DNA of 64,000 nt. It comes from an uncultured Gammaproteobacteria bacterium (lineage in GTDB: Bacteria; Pseudomonadota; Gammaproteobacteria; PS1; Pseudothioglobaceae). The notes below the pieces were generated by a model, which ran no database searches, had not been told where the DNA came from, and was given only the letters and a program-made list of their open reading frames with translations. How positions within the stretch are numbered: position 1 is the first letter of the stretch; each line of letters starts with the position of its first letter. The DNA lies in the NCBI GenBank assembly GCA_902606745.1, contig CACLHR010000003.1:34540-98539 (forward strand). Reading direction: 5' to 3'. Position numbers and translations under genes: made by a program. Shown piece after piece: positions 8,894 through 18,149 of the stretch.

Positions 8894-9064
8894 TCAAATT
8901 AATTTAGTCTACCAAGTAGCAAAAAATAGCTTAATTGCTAGAGCAAAATATACCAAAGCTGCAAGTATAATGTGATAAATTAGACTTTTATATTAATCTT
9001 TATTATGTTATTGTAGCGCAGTTTGCAGTTTTTTTAGTAGACATAAAATTATTCAGAAATTATT

Positions 9065-10462
9065 ATGAAGTATAGTGAATTAGGATTTTGGTTAAAAAAG
9101 TCTGCCGAATGGGTTGATGAATACTACAAACGAATAAAAAACAAGCCCGTTCGACCCACTCTGTCGCCTGGAGAATTTAGGGCATTACTACCGAATTCTC
9201 CACCTCAGTCGAGCGAACCTATAGCTGATATCGTAGCCGATTTTAAACGCATAGTGCCCGATGCTATGACTCATTGGCAACATCCACGTTTTTTTGCCTA
9301 TTTTCCCGCAAATGCCGCACCTGCCTCAATATTAGCTGAAAATTTTGTTAATGCTATGGGGGCACAGGCTATGTTGTGGCAAACCTCACCAGCAGCTACA
9401 GAAATGGAACAGGTTATGGTGGATTGGTTGCGTCAAGCTTTAGGTCTACGAGAAGGTTTTACCGGCACTATTCATGACACTGCCACTACTACTACATTTT
9501 GTTCTGTATTAACCATGCGAGAAAGAGCATTAAACTTTAAAGGTCTAACTGAGGGTATTTGTGGTGCTCCAAGATTACGCATTTATACCTCTACCCAAAC
9601 CCATAGCTCGGTCGATAAAAGTGTGCGTTTGTCGGGTATTGGCCAAGACAATCTTATTAAAATTGAAGTAGATCAAAACCTATCTATGGATGCGACGCTA
9701 TTACGTCGCCAGATAGAAGCTGACTTGACACAAGGCTACATACCTGCCGGGGTTATATTGTGCATTGGTGGCACTTCCATCGGTGCCTCAGATAACATCG
9801 CCGAAATTATTGCCGTGGCCAAGGAATTTAACCTCTACACCCATGTAGATGCTGCCTGGGCTGGATCGGCTATGATTTGCCCCGAATTCCGGCAATACTG
9901 GCAAGGGATAGACGAAGCCGATTCTATTGTCTTCAACGCCCACAAATGGCTGGGCGCGCAGTTTGATTGTTCAGTACAGTTTTTGGCTGACCCCACGGCA
10001 CAGATTAATACCCTAGGTTTAAGACCCACCTACCTACAAACTCTGGATGCAGAAGAAGTCACTAACTTTAATGAATGGACTGTGCCATTAGGACGTCGCT
10101 TTAGAGCTTTGAAACTTTGGTTTGTAATGCGTGCTGAAGGTCTTGATGGGTTACAAGAAATGATACGAAATCATGTGGATTGGGCGCAAAAATTGTCATA
10201 TAAGTTTGTCCAAGATTCGGACTATAAAGTCTTAACTAATTGCCCATTTGGTTTGTTTACTTTTCAGTATTGTCCGACTGGTCAGGATGCCAATGAGGCC
10301 ACCAAAAATCTTTTAAATGCAATTAATGAGGATGGTCGAACCTACCTCACGCAAACCCTAGTTGATGAGCAATTTGTAATTCGGGTTAGCGTAGGGCCTA
10401 TTGCCTGCACCGAAATTGATGTAATGAGTGTTTATAAGATATGCAAGGAACTACAAAACTAG
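9065..10462 (+). CDS. PLP-dependent aromatic-L-amino-acid decarboxylase-like enzyme (group II)
   Basis: A 465-residue group II PLP decarboxylase similar to aromatic-L-amino-acid/tyrosine/tryptophan decarboxylases. The N-terminal block HWQHPRFFAYFPANAAPAS and SPAATEMEQVMVDWL are characteristic, HVDAAWAGSA holds the PLP-binding aspartate, and NAHKW holds the Schiff-base lysine (about residue 300). It would decarboxylate an amino acid (Trp, Tyr, Phe, DOPA or a relative) in the cytoplasm; the exact substrate is unknown. The gene stands alone with 171 bases upstream and an AT-rich tail. This family is patchily distributed in bacteria, so acquisition by transfer is plausible but not shown. Confidence 0.85.
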   Translation: MKYSELGFWLKKSAEWVDEYYKRIKNKPVRPTLSPGEFRALLPNSPPQSSEPIADIVADFKRIVPDAMTHWQHPRFFAYFPANAAPASILAENFVNAMGAQAMLWQTSPAATEMEQVMVDWLRQALGLREGFTGTIHDTATTTTFCSVLTMRERALNFKGLTEGICGAPRLRIYTSTQTHSSVDKSVRLSGIGQDNLIKIEVDQNLSMDATLLRRQIEADLTQGYIPAGVILCIGGTSIGASDNIAEIIAVAKEFNLYTHVDAAWAGSAMICPEFRQYWQGIDEADSIVFNAHKWLGAQFDCSVQFLADPTAQINTLGLRPTYLQTLDAEEVTNFNEWTVPLGRRFRALKLWFVMRAEGLDGLQEMIRNHVDWAQKLSYKFVQDSDYKVLTNCPFGLFTFQYCPTGQDANEATKNLLNAINEDGRTYLTQTLVDEQFVIRVSVGPIACTEIDVMSVYKICKELQN

Positions 10463-10538
10463 AGTTAAAAACAACCAAGGCAGTAAGAAAAGCTATTATT
10501 GTTTAAATATTAAATATTTCAAAAATCTACAGACCACA

Positions 10539-10952
10539 TTACTTACTAAACACTTCTGAGGGATTTTGATAAGCTTTAATTTCAAGAGCGTTTTGAAAAG
10601 GGTCCTCAAAAAACATTATCGCCTGCTCTCCTAGCATACCTTCAAATCTAGTAGTTGGCTCAATAATAAACAGAATTTCTGCTGATTTTAATTTATCAGC
10701 TAAATCATGAAATGAGTCCCAATCAAGAATACAACCAAAGTGAGGCATAGGAACTGAGATATCATCCACCTTTGAGGAGGTTTCGCTTCTTTTAACTACC
10801 TCACCTAAATGAAGCGATAACTGATTACCAAAAAAATTAAAGTCAACCCAGGTATCTGTACTTCTGCCCTCATGACATCCCAAAAGTTCACCATAAAAGC
10901 TTCTTGCAGAATCAAGATCGCTAACTGTATATGCTAGATGAAAAACATTCAT
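10539..10952 (-). CDS. VOC family (glyoxalase/bleomycin-resistance fold) protein
   Basis: A 137-residue protein with the paired beta-alpha-beta-beta-beta modules of the vicinal oxygen chelate superfamily: MNVFHLAYTVSDLDSARSFYGELLGC at the N-terminus and IMFFEDPFQNALEIKAY near the C-terminus. The metal-site residues would be the early His (FHLAY), a central His (MPHFGC) and a C-terminal Glu (ALEIK), as in metal-binding members. The reaction is unknown; members include glyoxalases, dioxygenases and resistance proteins. It precedes the DUF2007 gene in genome order but is downstream of it on the minus strand, 44 bases away. Confidence 0.85.
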   Translation of the reverse strand: MNVFHLAYTVSDLDSARSFYGELLGCHEGRSTDTWVDFNFFGNQLSLHLGEVVKRSETSSKVDDISVPMPHFGCILDWDSFHDLADKLKSAEILFIIEPTTRFEGMLGEQAIMFFEDPFQNALEIKAYQNPSEVFSK

Positions 10953-10996
10953 GCATTAAGTTCCATCAAATCATCCAAATAGATAGTGGTGAAATA

Positions 10997-11302
10997 TCAA
11001 AATTTATCTCGCTTGCAGTTCCAACAATAATCGAACGTTGTATCGTTCATTTCAAGACATTTTCTACATTGCCACATTGCTGTCTTAATTTCAACATCGA
11101 GTGACTTAATAATCTTCATGGATGAGCCAAAATCGTCATTATTTACAATCCAAACTTCAGGCCATGTATCAATAGGAGCCAAACCGCCTGCAGCGCTCGA
11201 AGCATACTCCTTATTAAGAACAACTTTAATTCCATAATCACTCAAAATGTTCTTCACATTCAGAACCATTAAGCGATTTTCATGAGTATATACAAGCTTC
11301 AT
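10997..11302 (-). CDS. DUF2007 protein with C-terminal zinc ribbon
   Basis: A 101-residue protein. The first about 70 residues (MKLVYTHENRLMVLNVKNIL, then APIDTWPEVWIVNNDDF) match the DUF2007 putative signal-transducing domain, a small alpha/beta fold. The C-terminus carries two CxxC pairs, CRKC and CWNC, spaced like a zinc ribbon (about residues 80-97). Such proteins are widespread in proteobacteria but have no established function. It lies 59 bases downstream of mgtE on the same strand and may be co-transcribed. Confidence 0.8.
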   Translation of the reverse strand: MKLVYTHENRLMVLNVKNILSDYGIKVVLNKEYASSAAGGLAPIDTWPEVWIVNNDDFGSSMKIIKSLDVEIKTAMWQCRKCLEMNDTTFDYCWNCKRDKF

Positions 11303-11361
11303 AAGTTCATTAATAATTAATTGTATTTGAAGTTCCTTGCAGAAGTTTGATACCTCTTATC

Positions 11362-12717
11362 TTATATAACCAACGCCGCCAAACCCAAAAAGGCAACAAA
11401 GCCAATCACATCAGTAATGGTAGTAAGTATGACACCTCCCGCTAAGGCAGGGTCAATTCTAAGTTTAGTTAGTAATAATGGTAAAAATGCACCCGAAAAT
11501 GCGGCAACTACTAAGTTAACAACAATGGCCAAACCAATGACAACACTCAGCACAATATCACTAAACCAATAATAGGTTGCCAGGGCAATGACGATTGACC
11601 AAATAATACCGTTCAATCCACTAACCGCCACCTCTTTGTTGATTAGGGATTTGATATTGGCTGTTGTCACCCTGCCTGTTGCAATTCCCCTTGTCACTAT
11701 GATTAAGGTTTGGGTGCCAGCAATACCGCCCATACTGGCAACTACAGGCATGAGAATGGCTAGTGCAATTTTTTGCTGTAATGTTGCCTCGAACAAGCCA
11801 ATAAAATATACCGCAATGAATGCAGTCACTAGGTTCACACCCAGCCAAATACTACGACGCATTGTGCTTTGAACAATCGGAGCAAAAACGTCCTCATCTT
11901 CATCCAAGCCAACCATTGACATCACCGAGTGTTCCGCTTGGTCTCGGATAACATCAACCACATCATCGATCGTAATCCTTCCAACCAATTGATTGTTTTT
12001 ATCAATCACCGGGGCGGAAATTAAATTTCTTTGCTCAAAAAGGAGTGCTACTTCGGCTTCATCTGTGTCGGCATGGACTGGCTTTGAAAAATCACTATTG
12101 ATGACCGACATGATCACCTGTTCAGGCTCCTCTGTGAGAATGGTTGATATGAGAAGAGAACCTAGATAAGTAAAATTCCGATCAACTACAAACACCTGAT
12201 CAGTATCGACTGGCATCTCTTTAAGCAGCCTTAAGTAACGAATAACAGCACTGATGGTCACATCTGGTCTGACCGTAATGAAATCGGTATTCATTAATCC
12301 GCCGGCAGAGTCTTCAGGATATTCGAGGACCTTGTTGAGGTGCTCTCTGTGCTTGTAATCTAATGTCAGTAACAGACTATGGACAGCCGATTCAGGTAGA
12401 TTTGGAACAATATCAGCCAGATCATCAGTATCTAGGTTTTCAGTTGCCTTAACCAAGGCCTCAACTGACATTTCATCGATTAACTGGGATTGAACATACT
12501 CGTTGACTTCTTTTAGCACTTCTCCCTGAACAGAGGCCTCTATGCCTGGCCATATAATAGTTCGATCCTTTGGTTGTATGGCTTCCAGAAGGAGTGAAAT
12601 TTCACCTGGGTGTAAATCCTTGAGTTGCTCTATGGCCTCCTCATGGTTTGAAGCTTCTAGGGCAGTCATTAAATTTTGCAGGCACTCTTCGAAGGAAGTG
12701 ATTTCAATTTCAGCCAT
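11362..12717 (-). CDS. mgtE: Magnesium transporter MgtE
   Basis: A 451-residue Mg2+ channel. It has an N-terminal superhelical MgtE_N domain (about 1-130), two CBS domains (about 135-255, including EYPEDSAGGLMNTDFITVRP and RITIDDVVDVI), a plug helix and five transmembrane helices (about 285-450) with the conserved segments ILMPVVASMGGIAGTQT and DPALAGGVILTTITDV, which line the pore. The N and CBS domains are known to sense cytoplasmic Mg2+ and close the channel. Full family length is about 450. It follows hpf after 79 bases on the same strand. Confidence 0.95.
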   Translation of the reverse strand: MAEIEITSFEECLQNLMTALEASNHEEAIEQLKDLHPGEISLLLEAIQPKDRTIIWPGIEASVQGEVLKEVNEYVQSQLIDEMSVEALVKATENLDTDDLADIVPNLPESAVHSLLLTLDYKHREHLNKVLEYPEDSAGGLMNTDFITVRPDVTISAVIRYLRLLKEMPVDTDQVFVVDRNFTYLGSLLISTILTEEPEQVIMSVINSDFSKPVHADTDEAEVALLFEQRNLISAPVIDKNNQLVGRITIDDVVDVIRDQAEHSVMSMVGLDEDEDVFAPIVQSTMRRSIWLGVNLVTAFIAVYFIGLFEATLQQKIALAILMPVVASMGGIAGTQTLIIVTRGIATGRVTTANIKSLINKEVAVSGLNGIIWSIVIALATYYWFSDIVLSVVIGLAIVVNLVVAAFSGAFLPLLLTKLRIDPALAGGVILTTITDVIGFVAFLGLAALVI

Positions 12718-12796
12718 AATTACAATCCGTCATCAACAGAAACATATCAAGCTTAGCTCGATATGCAAAAATTGGACATATTATAATTTATATGGA

Positions 12797-13090
12797 CTAG
12801 CCTCTGTGGCTATGTAGTTTTTCTTTATGCCTTAGTATTTGTGAATCTAGTTTATTGATGAGCTTGTCAATGGATGCATACATGTCATGACTTTCGGCTT
12901 TTGCAAATAAATCAGCACCCCTCACGTGAATCGTAGCCTCAGCTGTTTGAACGTCTTTTTGAACTTCCAAAATCATATTGACGTTCATGACTTGGTCAAA
13001 GTGGTGTTTAATTTTTGAGAGTTTTTGGTTTGTATGTTGCTTGAGAGCTGGAGTGATATCGAGATGGTGACCTGAGATGTTTAATTGCAT
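12797..13090 (-). CDS. hpf: Ribosome hibernation promoting factor (short form)
   Basis: A 97-residue short HPF/YfiA-type protein: MQLNISGHHLDITPALKQHT at the N-terminus, the central MILEVQKDVQTAEATIHV strand pair, and a basic C-terminal helix (DSQILRHKEKLHSHRG). It binds the 30S subunit to inactivate 70S ribosomes and promote 100S dimers in stationary phase. The length matches E. coli HPF (95) and not the long form. A clear AGGAG five bases before the ATG supports the start. In E. coli hpf lies in the rpoN operon; here no rpoN is nearby and mgtE follows instead. Confidence 0.92.
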   Translation of the reverse strand: MQLNISGHHLDITPALKQHTNQKLSKIKHHFDQVMNVNMILEVQKDVQTAEATIHVRGADLFAKAESHDMYASIDKLINKLDSQILRHKEKLHSHRG

Positions 13091-13256
13091 TTTTACTCCT
13101 AAAATAAATGAAATAAAATATAAATAAAAACAACTCTATTGTGTCACAAAGTTCTAACAAATGTTGACTTTTTTATCTTTTTTTTTAATAGAATTTCAGA
13201 AAAATAAAATCACAAGACTAGGTTATAATTACTCTTTTAAATATTTTGAAACAGAA

Positions 13257-13346
13257 ATGCTGAACACTGTAAAGCTTTTAAGAAAAAATTTGGTTCGAAG
13301 ACTTGGTCTTTTGACAGTTATTTCAATGGCGGCTCGACTGCAGTAA
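13257..13346 (+). CDS. Candidate arginine leader peptide (29 aa)
   Basis: The frame begins MLNTVKLLRKNLVRRLGLL and contains four arginines (positions 9, 14, 15, 27), with 14-15 in tandem. It ends 21 bases before an intrinsic terminator and 63 bases before argD. It starts about 21 bases after the predicted transcription start, as in enterobacterial amino-acid leaders. The Shine-Dalgarno is weak (GAAACAG), which is a caveat. The frame is open further upstream to an ATG at 13161, but that would lie before the -10 box. No similarity to a protein family is seen. Confidence 0.5.
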   Translation: MLNTVKLLRKNLVRRLGLLTVISMAARLQ

Positions 13347-13367
13347 TAATGCATTCAACTTAGTTTC

Positions 13368-13400
13368 AAAGGCCCCATTATGGGGCTTTTTTATTTTTTT
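13368..13400 (+). terminator. Intrinsic terminator just before argD
   Basis: A stem AAGGCCCC / GGGGCTTT closes a five-base loop (ATTAT) and is followed directly by a T-rich tract to 13400. This is a canonical Rho-independent terminator. It lies between the leader frame and the argD start only 10 bases later, so in its default state it would stop transcription before argD-argF. That position fits attenuation better than termination of any upstream gene, because hpf upstream is on the other strand. Confidence 0.85.
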
Positions 13401-13409
13401 GGAAACACT

Positions 13410-14573
13410 ATGTCAAATTTAATGTCAAACTATTCACCTCTCGATGTGACCTTCACTAGCGGTAGTGGTTGCTGGCTCACTGACACCTCTGGTAAGAAGT
13501 ATTTTGATGCACTTTCGGGAGTTGGTGTGGTTAATCTTGGTCATTGCCATCCCAAAGTCACTGAAAGCATTATAGAACAGTCACAAAAACTATTGCACAC
13601 TTCGAATTGGTATCGTATTGAGCGCCAAGAGGAGCTTGCGGTTCGACTGTGCGAATTAGCCAACATGGATAAAGTGTTTTTCTCTAATTCTGGTGCCGAG
13701 GCTAACGAGACGGCGATTAAGATTGCTCGACTTTTTGCTCGACAGAAAAACATAGATATGCCAGTTATTTTGACCGCAAAAGAAAGTTTTCATGGTCGCA
13801 CAATGGCGACACTTTCTGCAACAGGGAATAGTAAAGTTCAGGCTGGTTTCTCACCCCTAATGAGTGAATTTATACATGTCGATTTTGACGATGTCGAGGC
13901 CATCAAGCAATACAGAAATAATAAAAATATTGTCGCCGTGATGTTGGAGCCTATCCAGGGCGAGGCAGGAGTGATTATTCCTCAAAAGGATTATCTAAAC
14001 GAAGTCAATGCAGTGTGCGAAGAGAACGATTGGTTGTTTATTTTGGATGAAGTACAATCTGGTATGGGCCGGACTGGCAAGTTATTTGCTCACCAGTACA
14101 ACAATCTCACTCCTGATGTGCTTTGTTTAGCAAAAGGGCTTGGTAATGGCGTCCCAATTGGTGCCTGCCTAGCAAGAGGAAAAGCCTCTGAAATGCTTCT
14201 ACCTGGGAGTCATGGCTCAACTTTTGGAGGAAACCCATTGGTCTGTAATGTTGCTTTGAGAGTTTTAGACGTCTTTGAAGAAGATGCAATCCTTGATAAT
14301 GTTAATGCGATAAGTAACTACGTTAATAATCAACTCAAAAAAAATCTAAAAGACTCTTCTGCGGTGATCCAGATTCGTGTCAAAGGTTTAATGATAGGTA
14401 TTGGACTAGATGAAAGTACTATCGACTGCACTAAGTTACTTCAGAAGGCACTGGAAGACGGATTATTAATTAACATCGCAGGTAACTCGATTAGAATGTT
14501 GCCTCCGCTGGTTATCACTCAGCAAGAAGTAGATATTTTGATTAAAAAAATTATAAAATTAATCAACACCTAG
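13410..14573 (+). CDS. argD: Acetylornithine aminotransferase
   Basis: A 387-residue class III PLP aminotransferase that converts N-acetylglutamate semialdehyde to N-acetylornithine, step 4 of arginine synthesis; the family may also act in lysine synthesis. Motifs: SNSGAEANETAIK (phosphate binding), EPIQGEAG, ILDEVQSGMGRTG (PLP-pyridine aspartate) and LAKGLGNGVPIGA (Schiff-base lysine, about residue 240). A longer frame starts at 13380, but that ATG lies inside the terminator stem; the ATG at 13410 follows GGA at a good distance. argF follows after 8 bases, forming an argDF operon controlled by the leader described above. Confidence 0.93.
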   Translation: MSNLMSNYSPLDVTFTSGSGCWLTDTSGKKYFDALSGVGVVNLGHCHPKVTESIIEQSQKLLHTSNWYRIERQEELAVRLCELANMDKVFFSNSGAEANETAIKIARLFARQKNIDMPVILTAKESFHGRTMATLSATGNSKVQAGFSPLMSEFIHVDFDDVEAIKQYRNNKNIVAVMLEPIQGEAGVIIPQKDYLNEVNAVCEENDWLFILDEVQSGMGRTGKLFAHQYNNLTPDVLCLAKGLGNGVPIGACLARGKASEMLLPGSHGSTFGGNPLVCNVALRVLDVFEEDAILDNVNAISNYVNNQLKKNLKDSSAVIQIRVKGLMIGIGLDESTIDCTKLLQKALEDGLLINIAGNSIRMLPPLVITQQEVDILIKKIIKLINT

Positions 14574-14581
14574 GAAATATT

Positions 14582-15484
14582 ATGACAAAACATTTTATCG
14601 ATTTCGATAATCTCTCTTTCGAAGTATTACAGGACATTATTGATTGTGCAATAGATCTTAAAAAGCAACACAATAAGGGTACTATCAATAATTCACTCAA
14701 AAACAAAACCCTAGCAATGATTTTTGATAAATCATCAACTCGAACTAGGGTTTCTTTTGAAGCAGGAATGACGCAGCTGGGTGGTCATGCTCTATTTCTC
14801 TCAAACAAAGATATACAACTAGGTAGGGGTGAGCCGATAACTGATAGTGCCATTGTTATAAGCTCCATGGTTGATGCTGTTATGCTAAGAATATCCTCTC
14901 ACGAAGACATTATTGAATTCTCTAAATACTCAAATAAACCAGTCATTAATGCCCTTTCTGATCTGTCACATCCCTGCCAAATACTAGCTGATTTGATGAC
15001 CTTTCAAGAACAAAGAGGGTTGATAAATGGCATTAAAGTAGCCTGGATTGGAGACGGTAATAACGTTTGTCAGACCTATATGCAAGCAGCTAAAATATTT
15101 AATTTTGAGCTAACTATCGCCACTCCAAATGGCTATGAACCAAATCAATCGTTTGTTGAAAGTTATCAAAACAATATCGATTATTGCAATAGTCCAATAG
15201 ATGCCTGTAAAGGCGCCGACCTTGTGGTGACAGATGTTTGGGCCAGTATGGGTAAAGAATCAGAGCAAAAACAGCGAGAATCAGATTTCAAAGGCTACCA
15301 GGTTGACCAAAAAATGATGTCTGTTGCAAATAGTCATGCTCTCTTTATGCATTGTCTTCCTGCACACCGTGGAGAAGAAATTAGCGCAGATGTGATTGAC
15401 GGAAAACAGAGTGTGGTATGGGATCAAGCTGAAAATCGCTTGCATACTCAAAAGGCATTGCTACTTTATCTCATCGAAGCTTAA
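14582..15484 (+). CDS. argF: Ornithine carbamoyltransferase
   Basis: A 300-residue enzyme that makes citrulline from ornithine and carbamoyl phosphate. The carbamoyl-phosphate motif is [10 protein letters not shown] (about residues 51-60), with [11 protein letters not shown] and the ornithine-binding [11 protein letters not shown] (about 258-268, catalytic Cys). D-W-SMG (DVWASMGKE) is also present. It follows argD by 8 bases. Its stop overlaps the stop of queH on the opposite strand by 4 bases. The length is typical of bacterial OTCases. Confidence 0.95.
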   Translation: MTKHFIDFDNLSFEVLQDIIDCAIDLKKQHNKGTINNSLKNKTLAMIFDKSSTRTRVSFEAGMTQLGGHALFLSNKDIQLGRGEPITDSAIVISSMVDAVMLRISSHEDIIEFSKYSNKPVINALSDLSHPCQILADLMTFQEQRGLINGIKVAWIGDGNNVCQTYMQAAKIFNFELTIATPNGYEPNQSFVESYQNNIDYCNSPIDACKGADLVVTDVWASMGKESEQKQRESDFKGYQVDQKMMSVANSHALFMHCLPAHRGEEISADVIDGKQSVVWDQAENRLHTQKALLLYLIEA

Positions 15485-16173
15485 CCATCCTGAGAAACTT
15501 CGAGTTTCGCCTCTTGATAGAACTTTACTCCTCTCTCAATTTTCTCGCGACCCTTTGAAACACGCCAACGATTGGTGTCTCTTAAAGAATACACACAGCC
15601 ACAATATTCCTGTTGATAAAATCCCTCTCTTTTAGATAACTCGAGCATCCTCGAAGAACCACCTTTTTTTCTCCAATTAAAATCCCAGTAAGGGATGTTG
15701 TATGGCGCAGATGATTTTGCACCAGATGCATTTATTTGTTCCATGTCTTTCCAACGAGAAATTCCCAACGTTGAAGAAATCAAATCAAAATCATTATCGG
15801 ATGCAAATTGAGCAGTCCTCTCAAAGCGCATATCAAAACAAGTTGAACAGCGCTCACCTCTTTCTGGTTCGTTCTCTTGACCTTTTGTTCTCTCAAACCA
15901 CTCATTTCGATCGTAATCTGCATCAATAATAGGCATACTCAGCTTTTTAGCAAACCGTATATTCTCCTGTTTGCGTATTTCATACTCTTCGATGGGGTGA
16001 ATGTTTGGATTATAGAAAAATATCGTTGTATCAATATCTGAGGCAGCTAACGCTTCCATAACTTCTCCAGCACAAGGTGCACAACATGAATGAAGCAATA
16101 ATTTCTTTTCACCATTAGGTGTGGAGAGTTTTGGACGTTTGTAGGAAGTCAATGAGTAATCTAACTTAGACAT
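15481..16173 (-). CDS. queH: Epoxyqueuosine reductase QueH
   Basis: A 230-residue DUF208/QueH protein, the QueG-independent enzyme that reduces epoxyqueuosine to queuosine in tRNA anticodons. Characteristic cysteines occur in [12 protein letters not shown] (about residues 26-37), [11 protein letters not shown] and QEYCGCVYS, matching the Fe-S and disulfide cysteines of the family, with [14 protein letters not shown] between. The frame can start at 16200, but an AAGGTGA Shine-Dalgarno precedes the ATG at 16173, so that start is chosen. It overlaps the upstream UDG-like gene by 13 bases and is the last gene of the leuA-side operon. Confidence 0.92.
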   Translation of the reverse strand: MSKLDYSLTSYKRPKLSTPNGEKKLLLHSCCAPCAGEVMEALAASDIDTTIFFYNPNIHPIEEYEIRKQENIRFAKKLSMPIIDADYDRNEWFERTKGQENEPERGERCSTCFDMRFERTAQFASDNDFDLISSTLGISRWKDMEQINASGAKSSAPYNIPYWDFNWRKKGGSSRMLELSKREGFYQQEYCGCVYSLRDTNRWRVSKGREKIERGVKFYQEAKLEVSQDG

Positions 16174-16574
16174 TGTTTCACCTTTTTTAATACCTCCCAT
16201 ACTGCTCTTTTAAGGGCTGGATTTTCCAGAATGTCTCTTGGATGGTGAGTAAAGAATAGATTATCTGAATTAGAGTTGATCGACTCTCCCATAACCAAGA
16301 CGACTCTTGCTGGATGATTCTTAATACTCTCTTCAAGGTCTCCAGATTGAATCGAGATAGAAACCGTATTGTTTAGTGACAAACCAATCGAAGATAACAT
16401 CTTTTCTAACAATTTTTTACTATCACCTGGCTCACAAAAAGATTTCTCTGGGTTAGTTTCTACCAATAAACATTGAACACTAATTTTAGTTTTTTGAATT
16501 GAATCATTCTTGTTATAAAGAAACTCAGGTATGCCTAGAGCCTCAAGATAGTCATTTCTCAATTCTGGGGTCAT
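16161..16574 (-). CDS. Small uracil-DNA-glycosylase-like protein, possibly HolD (DNA pol III psi)
   Basis: A 137-residue protein. The N-terminus ([12 protein letters not shown]) resembles the start of gammaproteobacterial HolD-like proteins, and the C-terminus ([20 protein letters not shown]) resembles the end of family 4 uracil-DNA glycosylases (HP-x-LL-x-NP-x-K-R). It lacks the Fe-S cysteines and the N-terminal catalytic motif of a real glycosylase, so catalysis is unlikely. The psi subunit of DNA polymerase III is known to have a UDG-like fold, which makes a clamp-loader psi role reasonable. It overlaps leuA by 4 bases. Function remains a guess. Confidence 0.4.
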   Translation of the reverse strand: MTPELRNDYLEALGIPEFLYNKNDSIQKTKISVQCLLVETNPEKSFCEPGDSKKLLEKMLSSIGLSLNNTVSISIQSGDLEESIKNHPARVVLVMGESINSNSDNLFFTHHPRDILENPALKRAVWEVLKKVKQCLS

Positions 16575-18103
16575 ATTTGTGGGTGCTCCCTCTCTACATT
16601 TTCCATTACTTTATTCAATGCTTGTACATAGGCTTTAGCTGAAGATGTGATAATATCAGTATCAACCCCCTGTCCGTTAACAATTTTCCCCTCATACTCT
16701 AGTCGAACATTAACCTCTCCAAGAGAATCAGTACCCTGAGTAACATTTGTCACTGAATATAATTGCAATTTTGGCTCAATATCGACCAAAGATAATATTG
16801 CATTGAAAGTTGCATCAACCGCTCCTGAAGTTTTTGCAGAGGCGCTTTTCTCCTTGCCATCAACTAAAAGGGTGATTTTTGCAGTATTTTCTTTACCCGT
16901 CTCGGTACAAACTTTCAGTGAAATTAGACGGACAAATTCTGTAGCCTCAGCCTGAGCTTCTGTAACCAGTGCTTGAAGGTCTTCATCAAAGATATCATGT
17001 TTCTTGTCGGCGAGCGCTTTGAATCTTGAAAATGCATTATTCAATTCATCATCTGAATCAAATTCAACACCTAATTCACTCATTCTCACTTTAAATGCAT
17101 TCCGACCAGAATGTTTACCCATTACAAGGGTATTGGTATGCCAACCAACATCTTCTGCTTTCATGATTTCATAGGTTTCACGGTGTTTAAGAATACCATC
17201 CTGATGGATTCCAGCCTCATGAGCAAATGCATTAGCACCAACAATTGCCTTATTGGGTTGAACAACAAAGCCAGTAATAGATGAAACCAGTCTCGAGGCA
17301 GCTAAAATGTTTTTGGTGTCAATGTTTGTGTCACAACCAAAGATATCCTGCCTTGTACGAACCGCCATCACAACCTCTTCAAGGGATGTATTTCCTGCAC
17401 GCTCTCCTAGACCGTTGATAGTACACTCTATTTGTCTTGCCCCGTTAAGGACTGCTGAAAGTGAATTCGAAACTGCTAACCCTAGGTCATTATGACAGTG
17501 GGCTGAAAATATTGCTTTGTCAGAGTTTGGCACTCTTTCGATAAGTTCTCTCATGGTTTCACCAAACTGGTGAGGGATGTTATAACCAACTGTATCAGGA
17601 ATATTAATCGTTGTTGCACCAGCATTAATAGCAGCTTCAATGATTCGGCACAAAAAATCAACGTCAGATCGGCCCGCATCCTCGGGGCTAAATTCAATAT
17701 TGTTAGTAAACTTTGTCGCTCTTTTAACGGATCGAATGGCTTGAGAAACCACTTCATCTGGTGTCATCCTTAATTTCATCTGCATATGAATGTCGGATGT
17801 CGCAATAAAGGTATGTATTCTCGCTGAATTGGTATTTTTTATAGCTTCACCTGCACGATCTATATCTTTGTCAAGCGCTCTAGCGAGCGAACAGACAGTT
17901 GAATCTTTTACAGCTTTTGCTACTGCCTGTACTGCCTCAAAGTCACCCTGAGAGGCTATTGCGAACCCAGCTTCAATGACATCGACCCGCATTTTTTCCA
18001 AAATCTTAGCAATACGAACCTTCTCGTCCTTGGTCATCGAAGCACCTGGTGATTGTTCACCATCTCTAAGAGTTGTATCAAATATAATTAATTTATCGGA
18101 CAT
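16571..18103 (-). CDS. leuA: 2-isopropylmalate synthase
   Basis: A 510-residue enzyme condensing acetyl-CoA with 2-oxoisovalerate, the first committed step of leucine synthesis. It shows [14 protein letters not shown] at the N-terminus (metal Asp and catalytic Arg), [22 protein letters not shown] (metal His pair), and the C-terminal regulatory domain that binds leucine (about 390-510) containing [15 protein letters not shown] lies seven bases before the ATG. It is preceded by a leucine-rich leader frame, so it is probably controlled separately from ilvBNC-pssA although all are in one direction. The next two genes overlap, suggesting co-translation. Confidence 0.96.
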   Translation of the reverse strand: MSDKLIIFDTTLRDGEQSPGASMTKDEKVRIAKILEKMRVDVIEAGFAIASQGDFEAVQAVAKAVKDSTVCSLARALDKDIDRAGEAIKNTNSARIHTFIATSDIHMQMKLRMTPDEVVSQAIRSVKRATKFTNNIEFSPEDAGRSDVDFLCRIIEAAINAGATTINIPDTVGYNIPHQFGETMRELIERVPNSDKAIFSAHCHNDLGLAVSNSLSAVLNGARQIECTINGLGERAGNTSLEEVVMAVRTRQDIFGCDTNIDTKNILAASRLVSSITGFVVQPNKAIVGANAFAHEAGIHQDGILKHRETYEIMKAEDVGWHTNTLVMGKHSGRNAFKVRMSELGVEFDSDDELNNAFSRFKALADKKHDIFDEDLQALVTEAQAEATEFVRLISLKVCTETGKENTAKITLLVDGKEKSASAKTSGAVDATFNAILSLVDIEPKLQLYSVTNVTQGTDSLGEVNVRLEYEGKIVNGQGVDTDIITSSAKAYVQALNKVMENVEREHPQI

Positions 18104-18149
18104 TATTTGCTCCTTGTTATTGTTTCAAATATAAGCTTGAGTAATAGTG

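Larger units (their letters stand above)
13224..13400 (+). promoter_or_regulatory. Predicted arginine transcription attenuator upstream of argD
   Basis: TATAAT at 13224-13229 (no good -35) predicts a start near 13236. A 29-codon frame (13257-13346) carries adjacent Arg codons CGA-AGA at 13296-13301. AAGAC (13298-13302), overlapping those codons, can pair with GTCTT (13306-13310) to give helix 1:2. GGTCTTTTGA (13305-13314) can instead pair with TCAAAGGCC (13366-13374) to give helix 2:3 of about 9 bp with one bulge, and this consumes the 5' arm of the terminator (13368-13400, helix 3:4). A ribosome stalled at the Arg pair would block 1:2, allow 2:3 and prevent termination. The pairing is seen by eye; no folding energies were calculated. 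Confidence 0.6.

Noticed and set aside
13161..13256. Upstream extension of the arginine leader frame from ATG 13161
   Set aside because: It starts before the predicted -10 box and has no ribosome-binding site; the ATG at 13257 fits better.
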